A stretch of DNA of 22,439 nucleotides, taken from Mnemiopsis leidyi (taxonomy: Eukaryota > Ctenophora > Tentaculata > Lobata > Bolinopsidae). The DNA lies in NCBI GenBank assembly GCA_000226015.1, contig JH154976.1, forward strand, positions 111,761 through 134,199, read 5' to 3'. Under the pieces are notes generated by a model. It was not told the DNA's origin. It was given only the letters and a program-made list of their open reading frames with translations, and did no database searches. The position numbers and the translations under genes are program-made. Below are positions 1 through 11,300 of the stretch, piece after piece. Position 1 is the stretch's first letter; each line of letters opens with the position of its first letter.

Positions 1-104
1 ATCGGTTGACTTGATATGTATATCTGAAGTACATTCTGCGGCCTTGGGCAGTTAAAACCTATAATCGTATTTGTATACATGATAAGTTTGATAAAGGAGC
101 GCGG

Positions 105-127
105 ACGTACGTACGTACGTACGTACG
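105..127. repeat. (ACGT)n simple repeat
   Basis: A 23-nt run of alternating ACGT, self-complementary throughout. It lies about 95 bp left of the 18-bp hairpin. Confidence 0.95.
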
Positions 128-220
128 GACACTATTTCGAGCTAATATTCCAAAATTACGCTGTCGATCGCCAACCCTTGTTTTGACTTTTTGTGCACGT
201 GCACAAAACGTATCAAAACA

Positions 221-259
221 ATCTTGCCATTTGGGCCCTTCGGGCCCAAATGGCAAGAT
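221..259. repeat. Perfect 18-bp inverted repeat with 3-nt loop
   Basis: Left arm 221-238 and right arm 242-259 are exact reverse complements (ATCTTGCCATTTGGGCCC), separated by TTC. The stem includes GGGCCC and would form a stable hairpin in DNA or RNA from either strand. It lies upstream of, or in an intron of, the HACE1-like gene. Confidence 0.97.
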
Positions 260-302
260 ACGGGAAAAATTGCTAAAGAACTAGGTAACTACAAGTCAAA
301 GA

Positions 303-360
303 GCTATATAAAACACCAAACTATATAAAACACATCAGACTATATAAAACATCAGACTAT
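303..360. repeat. Tandem CTATATAAAACA(C/T) repeat before the first visible HACE1-like exon
   Basis: Three copies of CTATATAAAACA plus a partial fourth, spaced 17-19 bp, ending about 10 bp before the acceptor CCCAG at 370. Each includes TATATAAAA, which resembles a TATA box, but the position just before a splice acceptor argues for intronic repeat. Confidence 0.85.
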
Positions 361-370
361 CATATCCCAG

Positions 371-3300
371 GAGTACAGTAGCGGTAAAGGCAATGTTGAA
401 GATGGACTGTTGGAAGTCACTACTTAATGAGCAGGACGAGGAGGGATACACTCCTCTTATGTTAGCGTGTCGCATTAAAGGTAAGTAAATCTATAGCTAA
501 AACAGAATAGCAGTAGTATGTACATTCCTAACTATCTTCGATATCATCAGTTTTTGTACGTTTAACTGACAACACGTATAATTCCAAAGTTAAACAATTT
601 GAAAGCTTTTAATGGTGCTGACAAAAGGTATTTACCATTTGTCAGCTCAGTCTGAAGGACTTATTACCCGATTCCCAGGTAGCAAAGTAGCGGAGACACT
701 ACTAGACCATGGAGCGAGACCGGACATTATGACGTCACAAGGACAGTCAGTAGTCCACTACTGCTCGATAGCAGGAGACATATCCTTCCTGCGGTACATG
801 GCACACAGGGTAGACTTGAGGAGGTACTGCAGGTTGCAGGCAGCGGGGGGTGTCGAGCCCCTTCATCTTGCTAGTCAACATGGTAATGATAGGGGGGGGG
901 GGGTGTTCTACACGATGTTTTGTTTAACCATGGTTTTAGAACCGTCAGCTACTAAATAGTTTTCACCATCGGTGTTAACAAAGTTAACAAAGTATTTGTC
1001 AGTAAGATACATTTTGCTCAGGAAACACAGACGTTCATAGAGTTGCTGACGGAGTTGGGGGCAGATGTGAATGTTTCCGATAGTAAGGGGAGAACTCCAC
1101 TCTTTTTAGCGATCTTGTCCAGCAACATTCAGGTTACACAACCGTCACAGCTTTTTACTTTGCAAAACAGTTTATCTCGTTTACCCCCCCCCCCCCCTTT
1201 TTTTTGTGTGTTTCCTCACACAAGTTTTATCTACATAGTTAAACTGGGTTCCTTCGTATGTCAACATTAATTATGATAAAGTGTTTCCCTGGACAGCACC
1301 CTAGTACTCTACTAGACTGTCACAGCTTTTTACTTTACAAAACAGTTTAACTGTTTGCCCCCCTTTCAAAAATTTTGGATGGTGGATGGAATAACTAGAT
1401 CACGTGGACTTAAATTTTCGTTTAACCCAAATGACAAAACACGACAACAGGCTATAGAGAGTTTGCGAAAGAAAGGAGCGGTGTTTATGTTCGATGAAGA
1501 AAGCTGCAGAGCAATGATAAGCGGGCTGATTTTGCGACAGTCAACTCAGTGTCTTTGTTACTTGCTCCGAGAAGATCTTAGGTACAGATATTAAAGGGAG
1601 AGGGTGCTAACCCAAAAAATCAATACCAATCCACCGTTTTTGGTGTAACATTTGTTTTTGGGTAAGCACCCCCAATTACTTTGAATGAGAACTTTAGAGC
1701 TTTGTTACCCGATTCTAAAGGGATCATCCGTCATTCATAAAACGTGAGCCAAGCGATCCAGCGAGTAAATGCTCGTTTTTTGGTAATTATAAAACATTCG
1801 CTAATCGTAATACAGGAAGTCCGTAAGTCTTTACCGTCTGTAAGTCTTGACTCGCGACTACTGGCTAGTGGCTAATCCTCAAGTTTCTAGATTACAGACT
1901 TAAAATCTCAACATACTTTAGTCTTTACTGTAATTCACATGTCCTACATCAGGTACATCACCGCGTTCAGCAATCTGATATTCGACCTGCCATTCGAGAA
2001 AGAGTCAGACGATTACGTGCGAGGAGTGCTAGGACGACTGCTGGAGGACAACTACAACACCTCTATCGAGCTGAGGAGGGAGATGGAGAGCCGAACTAAA
2101 GAGGAACTCAGAGTCATACTGGCTGGGAGAGGTGTAGCGGCTGAGGATGATGATCAGGTTACAGTGGTAATGAGAGTTAAGATAAAGCGGTTTATTGGGT
2201 GGCTTACTTACTGTTACAAAGCAATAGATTTCAAGAAGAGGAGAGCTCGCATACCCAAGTATGTGGAACAGAAGAAGGCTAGTTTTCCGGGTTTCTTCTC
2301 TCAGTTGTGGAAGAATCCGCACAGGAAGAAGTCAAAGAAACAGGCGGCAACAGCTACACCTAGGTTAGAAATGTAAAAGTTATCCCGGTCTTACATTATA
2401 TACTGTGATATCAAGTTCTTGAATGAAAATTTTGGAATTTTCTACCAATCTACATTCTTTCAATAAGAATCTGATCGGTTCATCTTCGCTAGCTATCAGG
2501 CGGCGTGGCATGCTATGGATGACATCTGGACAAAAATAAGAAACAAGGACGAGAGTATACAAAGTTTGAGCGATCAAGCAAAGTGTTTTCTACTGGACTG
2601 TTACCAGCTGTGGACAAAAGATACCAATGAAGAGCAGCAGTTTTGTAAATCTATCTCGTCTTACAAAGAGGAGATAACCAATGTACTTAAGGAAGTAAGT
2701 GTTGGGCGAGCACAGCCACTCAGCCAGCGGTTTTTCTTGTTAAGCAGTTGTGCGACCTACGAAACGAGGCCACACCGCAATTGCCCAGCTGATCTCTTAA
2801 ATCCTCACAATCCATCTACATCTAGTTAAACTAGGTCCTTTATATACTATAAAATTTACTATAATAAAGTGTTCCCCTGAACAGGACCCCAGTACTCTAC
2901 AAGACTTGCTGTGTTTCCTGGGTACTCTGGCTAGGATACCAGACCTGGATGATTTTATCAACGATACCCTGTACAACTGTGATCTTAACGCCAGGAAGAA
3001 TCTCTTCTTCAGCACTATTAGGGGATCCCACGGGTATGTCATTTTAAGCTTTAAAGTAAGTATGCTAAGTTGATTTGATTGAGGCTATGTGTATAAGCCA
3101 AAATTGTACTGGTTATTCACAGCTACAGGATGTGTTTATTCATGACTATTTAGTATTTATTGAACTGAGTTTTTTCATGATTGAGATTGACAGAGTTGAT
3201 TTTACAGTTTAAAACAAACGCAGGAACGAAAATGCTGACGCACACAACATGGTAAAATTTGAAGTAAATCGCTACAACATCTTCGAGACCAGCTGCGATA

Positions 3301-5146
3301 AGGTAAGTTTGTGAAGTTAACCTAAGTTAGACGTATCTAAATCAAAAATTAAAAAGTGCTTGACCAGAAGACTACCACATTGACTATTCGTCTGAAAGCT
3401 ATTTTGGCAGGTCATGAACATAACAAATCCACAAGACTTGTTCAACTTGTCCGTCACATTTATGGGAGAAGACGGACAGGGTATAGGAATCAGAAGAGAG
3501 TGGTTAAACGAACTGACTGAATACATCCTAGATTTCAGGTGAAATAGTTGTATCGTTGTAGTCAATGACTTTTGTTGACTTAAATTATCCTGGAATACCA
3601 GTAGTAAAATACCTGTACCTCAGCGATTCAGATCTGAATTGATCAAGGTATTCATAAACAATTTAAAATTCGCACCAGAAACGGCTTGTTTACGACGAAA
3701 AACAAGGGATTAAACTTCCAACCGAGCATGATTGCGAAGGAAATATACGGGGAGAAGTTTCCTGACTTCTTTCACGTTGCAGGCAAGGTAGTACCGAGGA
3801 AAATTGAGAAATATTTCATCTATTTCGTAAACTATTCGTCGTAATAAAACTCTGTCTTTGTGACTTAACGATATTCAGATGAGCATATCCGCATTCCTAG
3901 GTTATAGGGTTCAGTTTGTTACACGGAAACACTATCAACGTCCATTTTACCAACTCCTTCTACAAGCACATACTGGACTTCCCACTTAGTTATAAAGATT
4001 TACCAGAGGATCAGGTAACTTGGGGATTTTAACTTTTAAGTTTTAAAATCTGACTGGCATACCCGAAATTTGGTTGACAAGTATAAACTACTCACTAGTT
4101 TTACTCTCACATTATTGCAGGTACATTTCTGTAAATATGTTACACTGTTACAGGTACGTAACATGGAGAACGTCCTGACTGAGGACGTGACTGACTGGGG
4201 ACTGACATTTGCTATAAACGAGAAGGATCCTCTAACAGGGGAGCTGACAACATACGATCTGATAGAAGACGGAGAAAACATCAACGTTACTGAGGTATGT
4301 GATTGTCGTGTGAATATTAATCGAATTCTGAAGCTTGAGATGATGTAAATTGCGAATAATACGGCCAGCTGTTGTTCAAGCACTTTGATATAATGGAAAC
4401 TATAGATACCGCAGGAGTACCAGTTAACGAAATCAAACCTACTCCTCTCAGGAGAACAAAGCGAGGTACGTGGAGCTATACTCCACATACATGATGACGG
4501 AGTCTATCAAAGCGCAAATAGACAGTTTCGTTATGGGATTCTACAGTATCATCCCCAAGTCCAGTATCAGGTACTTCAAGGCAGCGGAGTTGGAACTCCT
4601 GCTGTGCGGACTTCCTGGTATTGATCATGAAGATTGGAGGTTAAATACGGAGTGTCAAACTTGTCAGGTAATGATGTTTAAAATATCTATGATAACAACG
4701 TTAGCTTTTGGGAAGGACGAGTGCTATTTTCGATCATTTCGGAAACATACATGACATGCCGCCCAAACCTCCTCGCCCACCCAGATCTCCATATTTGCAC
4801 TACACATTACTTATATAATCGCAACAAAACCGATAAACAGTCCCACTAACTAACCTTATCCCAGGTTACAAGCTGGTTCTGGGAGGTGGTTGGTGAGATG
4901 TCCCAGACAGACCGACAGGAACTCCTCCTGTTTTGGAGCGCTTACCCGCGCGTCCCGTACGGTGGTTTTTCCGCCTTCGACAAGAACTTTGTAATAGAGG
5001 TGGTGGAAGAGGGAGATACGTATCTGCCACACTCTCACACGTGTTTTAAGATGATCAAGTTGAGTGATTATTCGAGTAAGGAGGTGTTACAGAAGAGACT
5101 GAAAACTAGTGTTCAGTTTGGGAGTGTCGGTCATGGTATTGCTTAG
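371..5146 (+). CDS. HACE1: HACE1-like ankyrin-repeat HECT E3 ubiquitin ligase, 5' end missing
   Basis: Spliced gene. Exons as read: 371-480, 679-882, 1022-1132, 1451-1581, 1953-2363, 2493-2694, 2885-3033, 3224-3302, 3411-3538, 3679-3787, 3901-4014, 4154-4294, 4452-4667, 4865-5146 (stop TAG). About 795 residues are visible; human HACE1 has 909, so N-terminal exons lie upstream. The first three exons encode ankyrin repeats (EEGYTPLMLA, DHGARPD, ELGADVNVSDSKGRTPL). The middle region is poorly conserved, with a TPRS...WHAMDDIW patch resembling the HACE1 linker. From 3224 on it is a HECT domain: REWLNEL, NFQPS, HFTNSFYKHIL, ELELLLCGLP, WFWEVV, RVPYGGF, then LPHSHTCF with the catalytic cysteine codon at 5042-5044. 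The C-terminus GSVGHGIA resembles the HACE1 ending. In the family, HECT cysteine accepts ubiquitin from an E2; vertebrate HACE1 targets active RAC1. Another ankyrin-HECT paralogue is possible. The exon 2/3 junction is out of phase as drawn. Confidence 0.85.
1144..1350. repeat. Direct repeat in HACE1-like intron 3
   Basis: GTCACAGCTTTTTACTTTGCAAAACAGTTTA at 1144-1174 recurs with one change at 1319-1349; both are followed by a C-rich run (1183-1197, 1358-1363). The interval between them contains the diverged copy of the exon-7 boundary (1237-1317). Confidence 0.85.
1237..1317 (+). repeat. Diverged copy of the HACE1-like intron 6/exon 7 boundary
   Basis: This 81-bp segment resembles 2824-2905: AGTTAAACT, GGT-CCTT, ATAAAGTGTT-CCCTG-ACAG, then CC-AGTACTCTAC-AGAC. 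It includes a copy of the acceptor and the first about 20 nt of exon 7, with the copied exon frame closed by a TAG. Confidence 0.8.
1602..1671. repeat. 70-bp foldback element in HACE1-like intron 4
   Basis: Arms GGGTGCTAACCCAAAAA (1602-1618) and TTTTTGGGTAAGCACCC (1655-1671) are inverted copies with one mismatch. It begins 20 bp after the exon-4 donor. The right arm contains a donor-like GGGTAAGC. Confidence 0.85.
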
Positions 5147-5290
5147 ATTGGTCGAGACGTATTGATGGGACTAGCGGAGAACCGTACCGTGTTTATCAGA
5201 CTAGAATGTTGCATCTCTTATCGCAATATTAGATCTTAAATCACATGTCGCACTCGAAAGATTACAAATTCTGTACTTAACTAACTGCGT

Positions 5291-5296
5291 TTTATT
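5291..5296 (-). promoter_or_regulatory. Poly(A) signal AATAAA for MED14
   Basis: AATAAA on the minus strand (TTTATT on plus), about 70 nt after the MED14 stop codon at 5367-5369. Its position supports ending MED14 here rather than splicing to further exons. No AATAAA for the convergent HACE1-like gene was seen between 5147 and this point. Confidence 0.6.
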
Positions 5297-5366
5297 TCTT
5301 TCGGTATAAATCCGTTTTTTAAACTTTTTAAACTTAGAAACGCTCAACCTGTTTACCGAGAATATC

Positions 5367-8300
5367 TTACACAAAACTAAACACAAACAAGCTCAAACAC
5401 TCCAAGTACCGTATAGTGTTAGCGGAGTGAGTGTAGTAAGACCAGGGACTCCTACAGTTGCTGCTAGCTTTATCCAGGCCCCAGTAGGACACCTTGAGTT
5501 TAGGGAGGCTGTACACCACGTTACAGAGATGTGCAGTACGTTGGAGTGTGTGGAGAAGTTTAAAGATGCTCTGGTGCGTTCCTAGTTCGTGTTCGAGGTG
5601 CTCCTGAGGGGTTGGGGTGGTTTTTTACGATCGTACTGTTGCAATTTACTGAAACTATAATACGAGATCGTTTGAATTGTAATCAAGTCCAAAACGTGTA
5701 TTAGAACCTTTTCATTATCAAACAAAATTTCATGCAAACCTTGATAAGGGCATGAGGGTTAGGTCGACCAGATTTAGACTGATAAAAAACCAGCCGGTAC
5801 TTTGTCTGCCTGAGGTTGATGTAACACTCGTAGTCTACCCTGTCAACTGTGTATCCCAGAATCATGTAGTGGAAGTTGTACTGTTTGATGTAGCCGAGCG
5901 TGGTGTTGTTCAGGCATTGGAAGTTGTAGACTAGAGTAAAGAGGAAGTGTATTTCTTTCCATTTTAGAGAGAAGTTCTCCACCACCAGTTTTAGACTCTA
6001 CGAAGGAGGGAAATGTTAGGAATAGAAGTATGTATTTAGAATGCAATGATCATAGGAAAATATGTACTAGAATGTTCATTTATTTCCTGCATGAGCACAG
6101 TGGCACAGTTGAAGAAGTATGTTTTTTCAATCAACTAACGTTAGAGTAAAAAGTCTGGACCACGCCACACGTATTAGAAGGTAGAATCTTATGTTTCGTG
6201 TCAAACACAAGGGAATATTTTATAACTGCCGGGCTGACACAGTGTACGTAAACCGTTAAATCCTGAAAGTAATGAGGTGTTAAACACTAGAACTGCAGGG
6301 GGAGACGCTGTTTACATAGATTATGGTTGTTCACAGATTTATTCGTCAAGAAATCCAGCACCCTAGGACACTAGCACTACACAAGAAGAAGAACAAGAAG
6401 AAGAAGAAGAACAAAAAGAAGAGCAAGAAGAACAAGAACAAGCCCTCACCCGAAGAAGCTGCTTTAAAACAGGATGGTTGGTGGGAAGAGTCAACAACTT
6501 GAGACACCAGTTTCCTCCCTGCGGGACGATACCCAGACACTTCTGTCCTTTCTTCTTCCACTCCTTCTTTAGATTTATGTACAAGATAGCTCTCTCCATC
6601 TGAAATGTAATGGCTTTCTGATTTAGTTAGATGATTTTTGATTAGAATTGAATACCCAAAGACCCAACAATTGAGTAGGAACAGGGTTGAAAACCTAAAT
6701 GTAAAATGGAAATTTCCAACCGTTGGTAAGTGTTATAACGTTACCTTGAGAATAACGTCTAGAGGTGACATCGAGTCCAGATCTATAATAGAGAACACTG
6801 ATATATCCTTAACCTCCGTACACGCTACCACCCTGAGAAGTTTACAGTGCTAATGTTCCTACTTGTGGGTCAAGTAAAGGGAAGTTAAAACAACAGAAAA
6901 CGGCCAACGTTCGTTATCTTAACGTTTAGATCATGGTGATCGGTATTAGTGGGAAAAAGAAACAAATCTTCCATATCATGTGTTATTGATTGACTAGTGA
7001 GATGTTACGTCCAATCAATGTTGAGATACGCTATCACCTCGATTTGTGATACTTCCCACAAAAACCGTACCCTGTTAAAGAGACTTACCGGTTGAGGACA
7101 CAATGTTTGCTGCCAGGTGTGTTAACTTCAGGCTCCAGTTTGAGGAGAAGATATCGCAGTTTGCTGTGCTGTAAATCTATCGCCTGAGGCACAAATTTCA
7201 GAAGTTGCTATGCTACTATTTCATTAGGATGTTCCAAAACTATAAACTGAATAAAGTGTACAGGGATGCCAAATGATTCGAGAGTGCGATTTTCAGCACG
7301 TAATGAAGACAAAAGTTGTGAAAAACATGAAAAAACAACGATCGTTGCTGAACATGAAAAAACAACGATCGTTGCTGAACATAAAATAGTTTTTGACACA
7401 CCGGGAATCAGAAAACCGTAGACTTACCAAACAGTAATCGTCGTTAGACTTAAATCTGATGTAAAGGGCGGCAGTGACACTGTTGAGGAGCGGAACTGAC
7501 TCCACGTGTTTGGGGGAGGTGAAGGGAACCAGCTGGTGTCTGATCTGGTGGATTTGGAGGGAGTTCTTTATCAGCAGCAGGTCTACTCTCATTCTGCAGG
7601 AGAAAGGGTGCTGTTTTCTGGTGTTGTATTATAGAAACTTCTAAGGACACACAGAAAGTAAATCTAAGGTTTCATGATTAATTTGCTGTTTTGACAGAGA
7701 ATTTTACAGATCTTAAAAGAGTCAGATGGAAAAATTACCTTATCTTATTGAGAGCGTCAGAAATGAGGAGTATAGTATCGCCGAAACCCCTGAAAGCGTT
7801 ACATTCTTAGGTTATTCCTACAGATTCAAATGAACCGAAATTTTAGAAACGGCGTTAAAATCTTTTCTTAGTGAAGAAGAAAAGCAGGAAAATGCACCTG
7901 GGATCGTTGATGGCCTTGTTAAGTTCAGCCACAAGAACATTGAAGTTGCAGAACGTTATCGCATAACCAGTGTAGTGGACTAGGAGGAACTTAAGTTCAA
8001 TGTTCCCATGGTACTTAGTAACCAGCTCCTCACAGCTCAGTGACACAATCTGAGGAAAAAGAGAGAAGCTCTTTAGCTTCAAGATATATCTTGTCGCAAA
8101 CCGCGTGTTAAATTGTTCTCTGAATCAAACATCATTTTCATTAACCATCGACTTTTAATTTTTATATAGTTGAATTCTGAGCTCTAATCTTAACATTTGT
8201 AGCAGTCTCACCTCGACTTCAGGTACCAAGGACAGCTGATCTCGGAGTTTAGATAAAAACTGGTAGGTCCGGTGTTCAATAGTCTCCTCCAGAAGACGCT

Positions 8301-11300
8301 CCAGAGACAAGTTCGAGATGTCTAATTTCACCTGATTATAGTGACCAATGTTCATATTTGATACCCTTTTCAACGATTCAACAATCAACGGTAAATTCAA
8401 CTCATCATGGATCTGATAATTGATCAATCAGCTTATCTTCCAACAACCCAGTTCACAAGTAATACTCAGAAGGCATATCTAAATAACAATGATAATGTTT
8501 AACTCTTGATTCTACACTTCATAGTCTAAATAACAATGTTAATGTTTAACTCTTGAACATTACTACACTTCATAGTCTACTCACAGTGTCTCTTCCAGGA
8601 ATCTTCTCGATATCAGGACGATGGTCTATCTTGAAGGAGTCCAGGGGGTCACCTTTAGGTAGGTATATCACCAGAAGTGCTCCCTGCGGCGCAGCTCCCG
8701 CCGCTATCGGCCCTCTGTAACACGGTCGAGTTCAGTAAATGTGTAGCACGTGCGTGTTAGACTTGTTGAATTGCACGTGCAGCTCCGGAAGTAACATTTG
8801 AAGTTAAAGTGCACACTTTTATATCTAAATACTTTATGTCTCAACTTTGTTGAACAAGTTGTTACTTGTTTACAAATAAAAAATGTCTAGTTTAGCACTG
8901 TTACTATTTGTTTTTGAAACTTGCACGACAGCCGTGTTATATTACTCTTAAATATACATAACTGAGGTCGCTTCATAAAGTTTCATTGGCAATTGTTGGC
9001 TGACAATGTTTTGCACAGTACCAGGAAATGTTGAACGAAATATATCGGTTAGTATATCGGTTAGTAGAATACAGTATAGTTTTCTGAATATGTATTTACC
9101 TCAAACTAGCCCACTTTTGTATTCATCGGCGTGTTTTGATCTTTTTTGGAATAAAAAGTGTACATACTTATTTTCACGATCTAAAGTAAGTCTGAGTTTA
9201 CGTTAATCCTGCATATAACATGAAATTGGTCTCTTCAGACTGCTTTAGCTTCGTTTTGTAGATTAAAACTTTTTTCTGCGGTCACGTTTGTCTTCTTAGT
9301 TTTGCCGATTTTTTGTAGTCTGTAACGTTATTCTTGTATGTCTGTAGCGAAATAGAATAATTCTATAAGGAGTACGGACGGAATTTGTTTAGAAGCATTT
9401 CTTAAAACATACACTCAGGATCGTTCGCCAGAATGGTAGAAATAGAGAACATGGTAACGTATCGGCTGGTTTGCGGTTTCATCATGTTTTTTATGATGAT
9501 CTTTGCTATTTTTGGAAACATAATCATTATCATCACTTTGGTTGCTGTAAAGAAGAAGAATCCGGGGTACTTTCTCATCGCTTGTAAGATGATTATTTGG
9601 GGTATTTTAGCAACTATCTTAGCAACTATCTCAGCTCGACACGCAATTGAGGATTCAATTTGAATACTGGAAACGGCACAACAAAGTGTGCTGCTTACAC
9701 CGTCCCCAATAAACTGCTCTTCTTCAGGTCAATCGTTTGTAGACTTTGTGGTAGGCAGCACGTGTATGACAACTATATTCTACTCAATAGCCACCGGAGG
9801 TGAGTTTTAGTTTAAATAACGTCTTAAGCTTAAAAACTGAAGAAATGTCTCATATCTTGGCTATCTGTATGGCTGTTAAGTCTTCTGAACTGTGTTGTAA
9901 AAAATGCGTGATTTGAAACACAAACAATACAATACATTACAGACGGGGGTTCAGTTGAGAAGTACGGAGCGACAGATGCCTGGTTATCTGTAGGAGGACA
10001 TCGACACTGGTGCGAGATACAGACTTTCATCGGGAACGTCTTTACCAATATCTCATATACTCAGCTTGCTATCATCAGTATCGACAGGTAATACCTGCTG
10101 TATATCGGATATTACTTTTTGTGTCATTACTAATTTTACAGCAAGAACTAAGCCTTTCGTCAATTCTGACCTTATTAAGTCCTTATTAATATTTCAGGTT
10201 TTTCGCTGCGTTCAAGCCGCTTGAATATAGATCACTAGTGACTCGGAAACGGATGAGATACTTGCTACTGGTCACATGGCTTATCCACGGAATTATACCA
10301 ATCTACCCATCTGTTCACGGTAAATCCAACGTTTTAATCAGCCAAATTCCAAAATTGTCTTTTTGTCGACTTGAAAAAAATTAAGAGAGAAAAAATGTTC
10401 CGTCCGACTTTTTTCTCTACCAGCACAAATGTAAACCACGTTACCCGCAGGCAGCATCATATTTTTCCGGAGCGGGTATATCTGCATCCTAACGACAGAA
10501 CCAGCAACATACGGACACTTCGTGTTCTACTGGTTTCAATGGGGGCTCAGGTTTCTCCTAACATGGGTCATGGTGGTGTGCTACGTTGCAATATTCTGTG
10601 CAGCCTACCTCAACAAAAAGAAGCCAGTTAGAATGGAGAGGTATCTCCAAAATAGCAAAGGGAAGGTCCACTACAACCGGATGTCAAAAATCAAACACCG
10701 AACACTGAAACAAGTGGTTGAAGACCACAAAAGTGACATAAAAGTGGCTTCGACAGTATCCATAGTGATTGCTACCTTTGTAGCTTCATGGCTACCCTCA
10801 TTTATAGCTGAAATGACATACTTTAGAACTGTTAAACCTGCAAAGCTGATCAACTCCTACTCATTTGTTTCCCACGTTGTTTTCTGGATGATCTACATTA
10901 GCCCTACACTCAACCCCATCATCTATGCCATGCACAACACCACAATACGACGCATGGTTTTTATAATGATCAGAGACAGGAAGCTAAAACGATCTTCAAC
11001 GTCCAACATCCTTGGAACAACCATTCTGGATCCTTCCAGAATGTCCAGCGCTCCCACAATCTCTGATCTAGACGTGGTTAAGAAGATGAACCCAGCTCAG
11101 CCATTCAGGAGACGAGCTAGCAGTGTAATAGGACTGTTGAAAATCCACAAGTCGTTAAACAGGACTGAAGATGGGGAGGAAGTTAGAGAGGAAGTTATAC
11201 ATGAACAAGATGAGCTTGTGTCGGATACTGAGTACGCTAATGGGAGTACTGTTAGCTCCATTGGCAGAGAACCAGAGGAGGCGGAGGAAGGAGATCAGGT

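Noticed and set aside
59..256. Open frame on the minus strand (65 codons) across the ACGT run and hairpin
   Set aside because: It is formed by simple repeat and palindrome sequence, with a repeated Thr-Tyr-Val-Arg product of the ACGT run. No domain or splice context supports it; it may be part of a dispersed repeat.
303..350. Three TATATAAAA motifs as core promoter TATA boxes
   Set aside because: They are copies of a short tandem repeat ending right before a splice acceptor, and upstream ankyrin exons are expected outside the window.
5436..5590. Plus-strand open frame with helical-looking content downstream of the HACE1-like gene
   Set aside because: It is antisense to the last MED14 exon, which fits phase and MED14 similarity (LGTHQSIFKLLHTLQ) on the minus strand.
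5752..5934. 60-codon plus-strand frame
   Set aside because: Complement of MED14 exon 16, which has clear family similarity on the minus strand.
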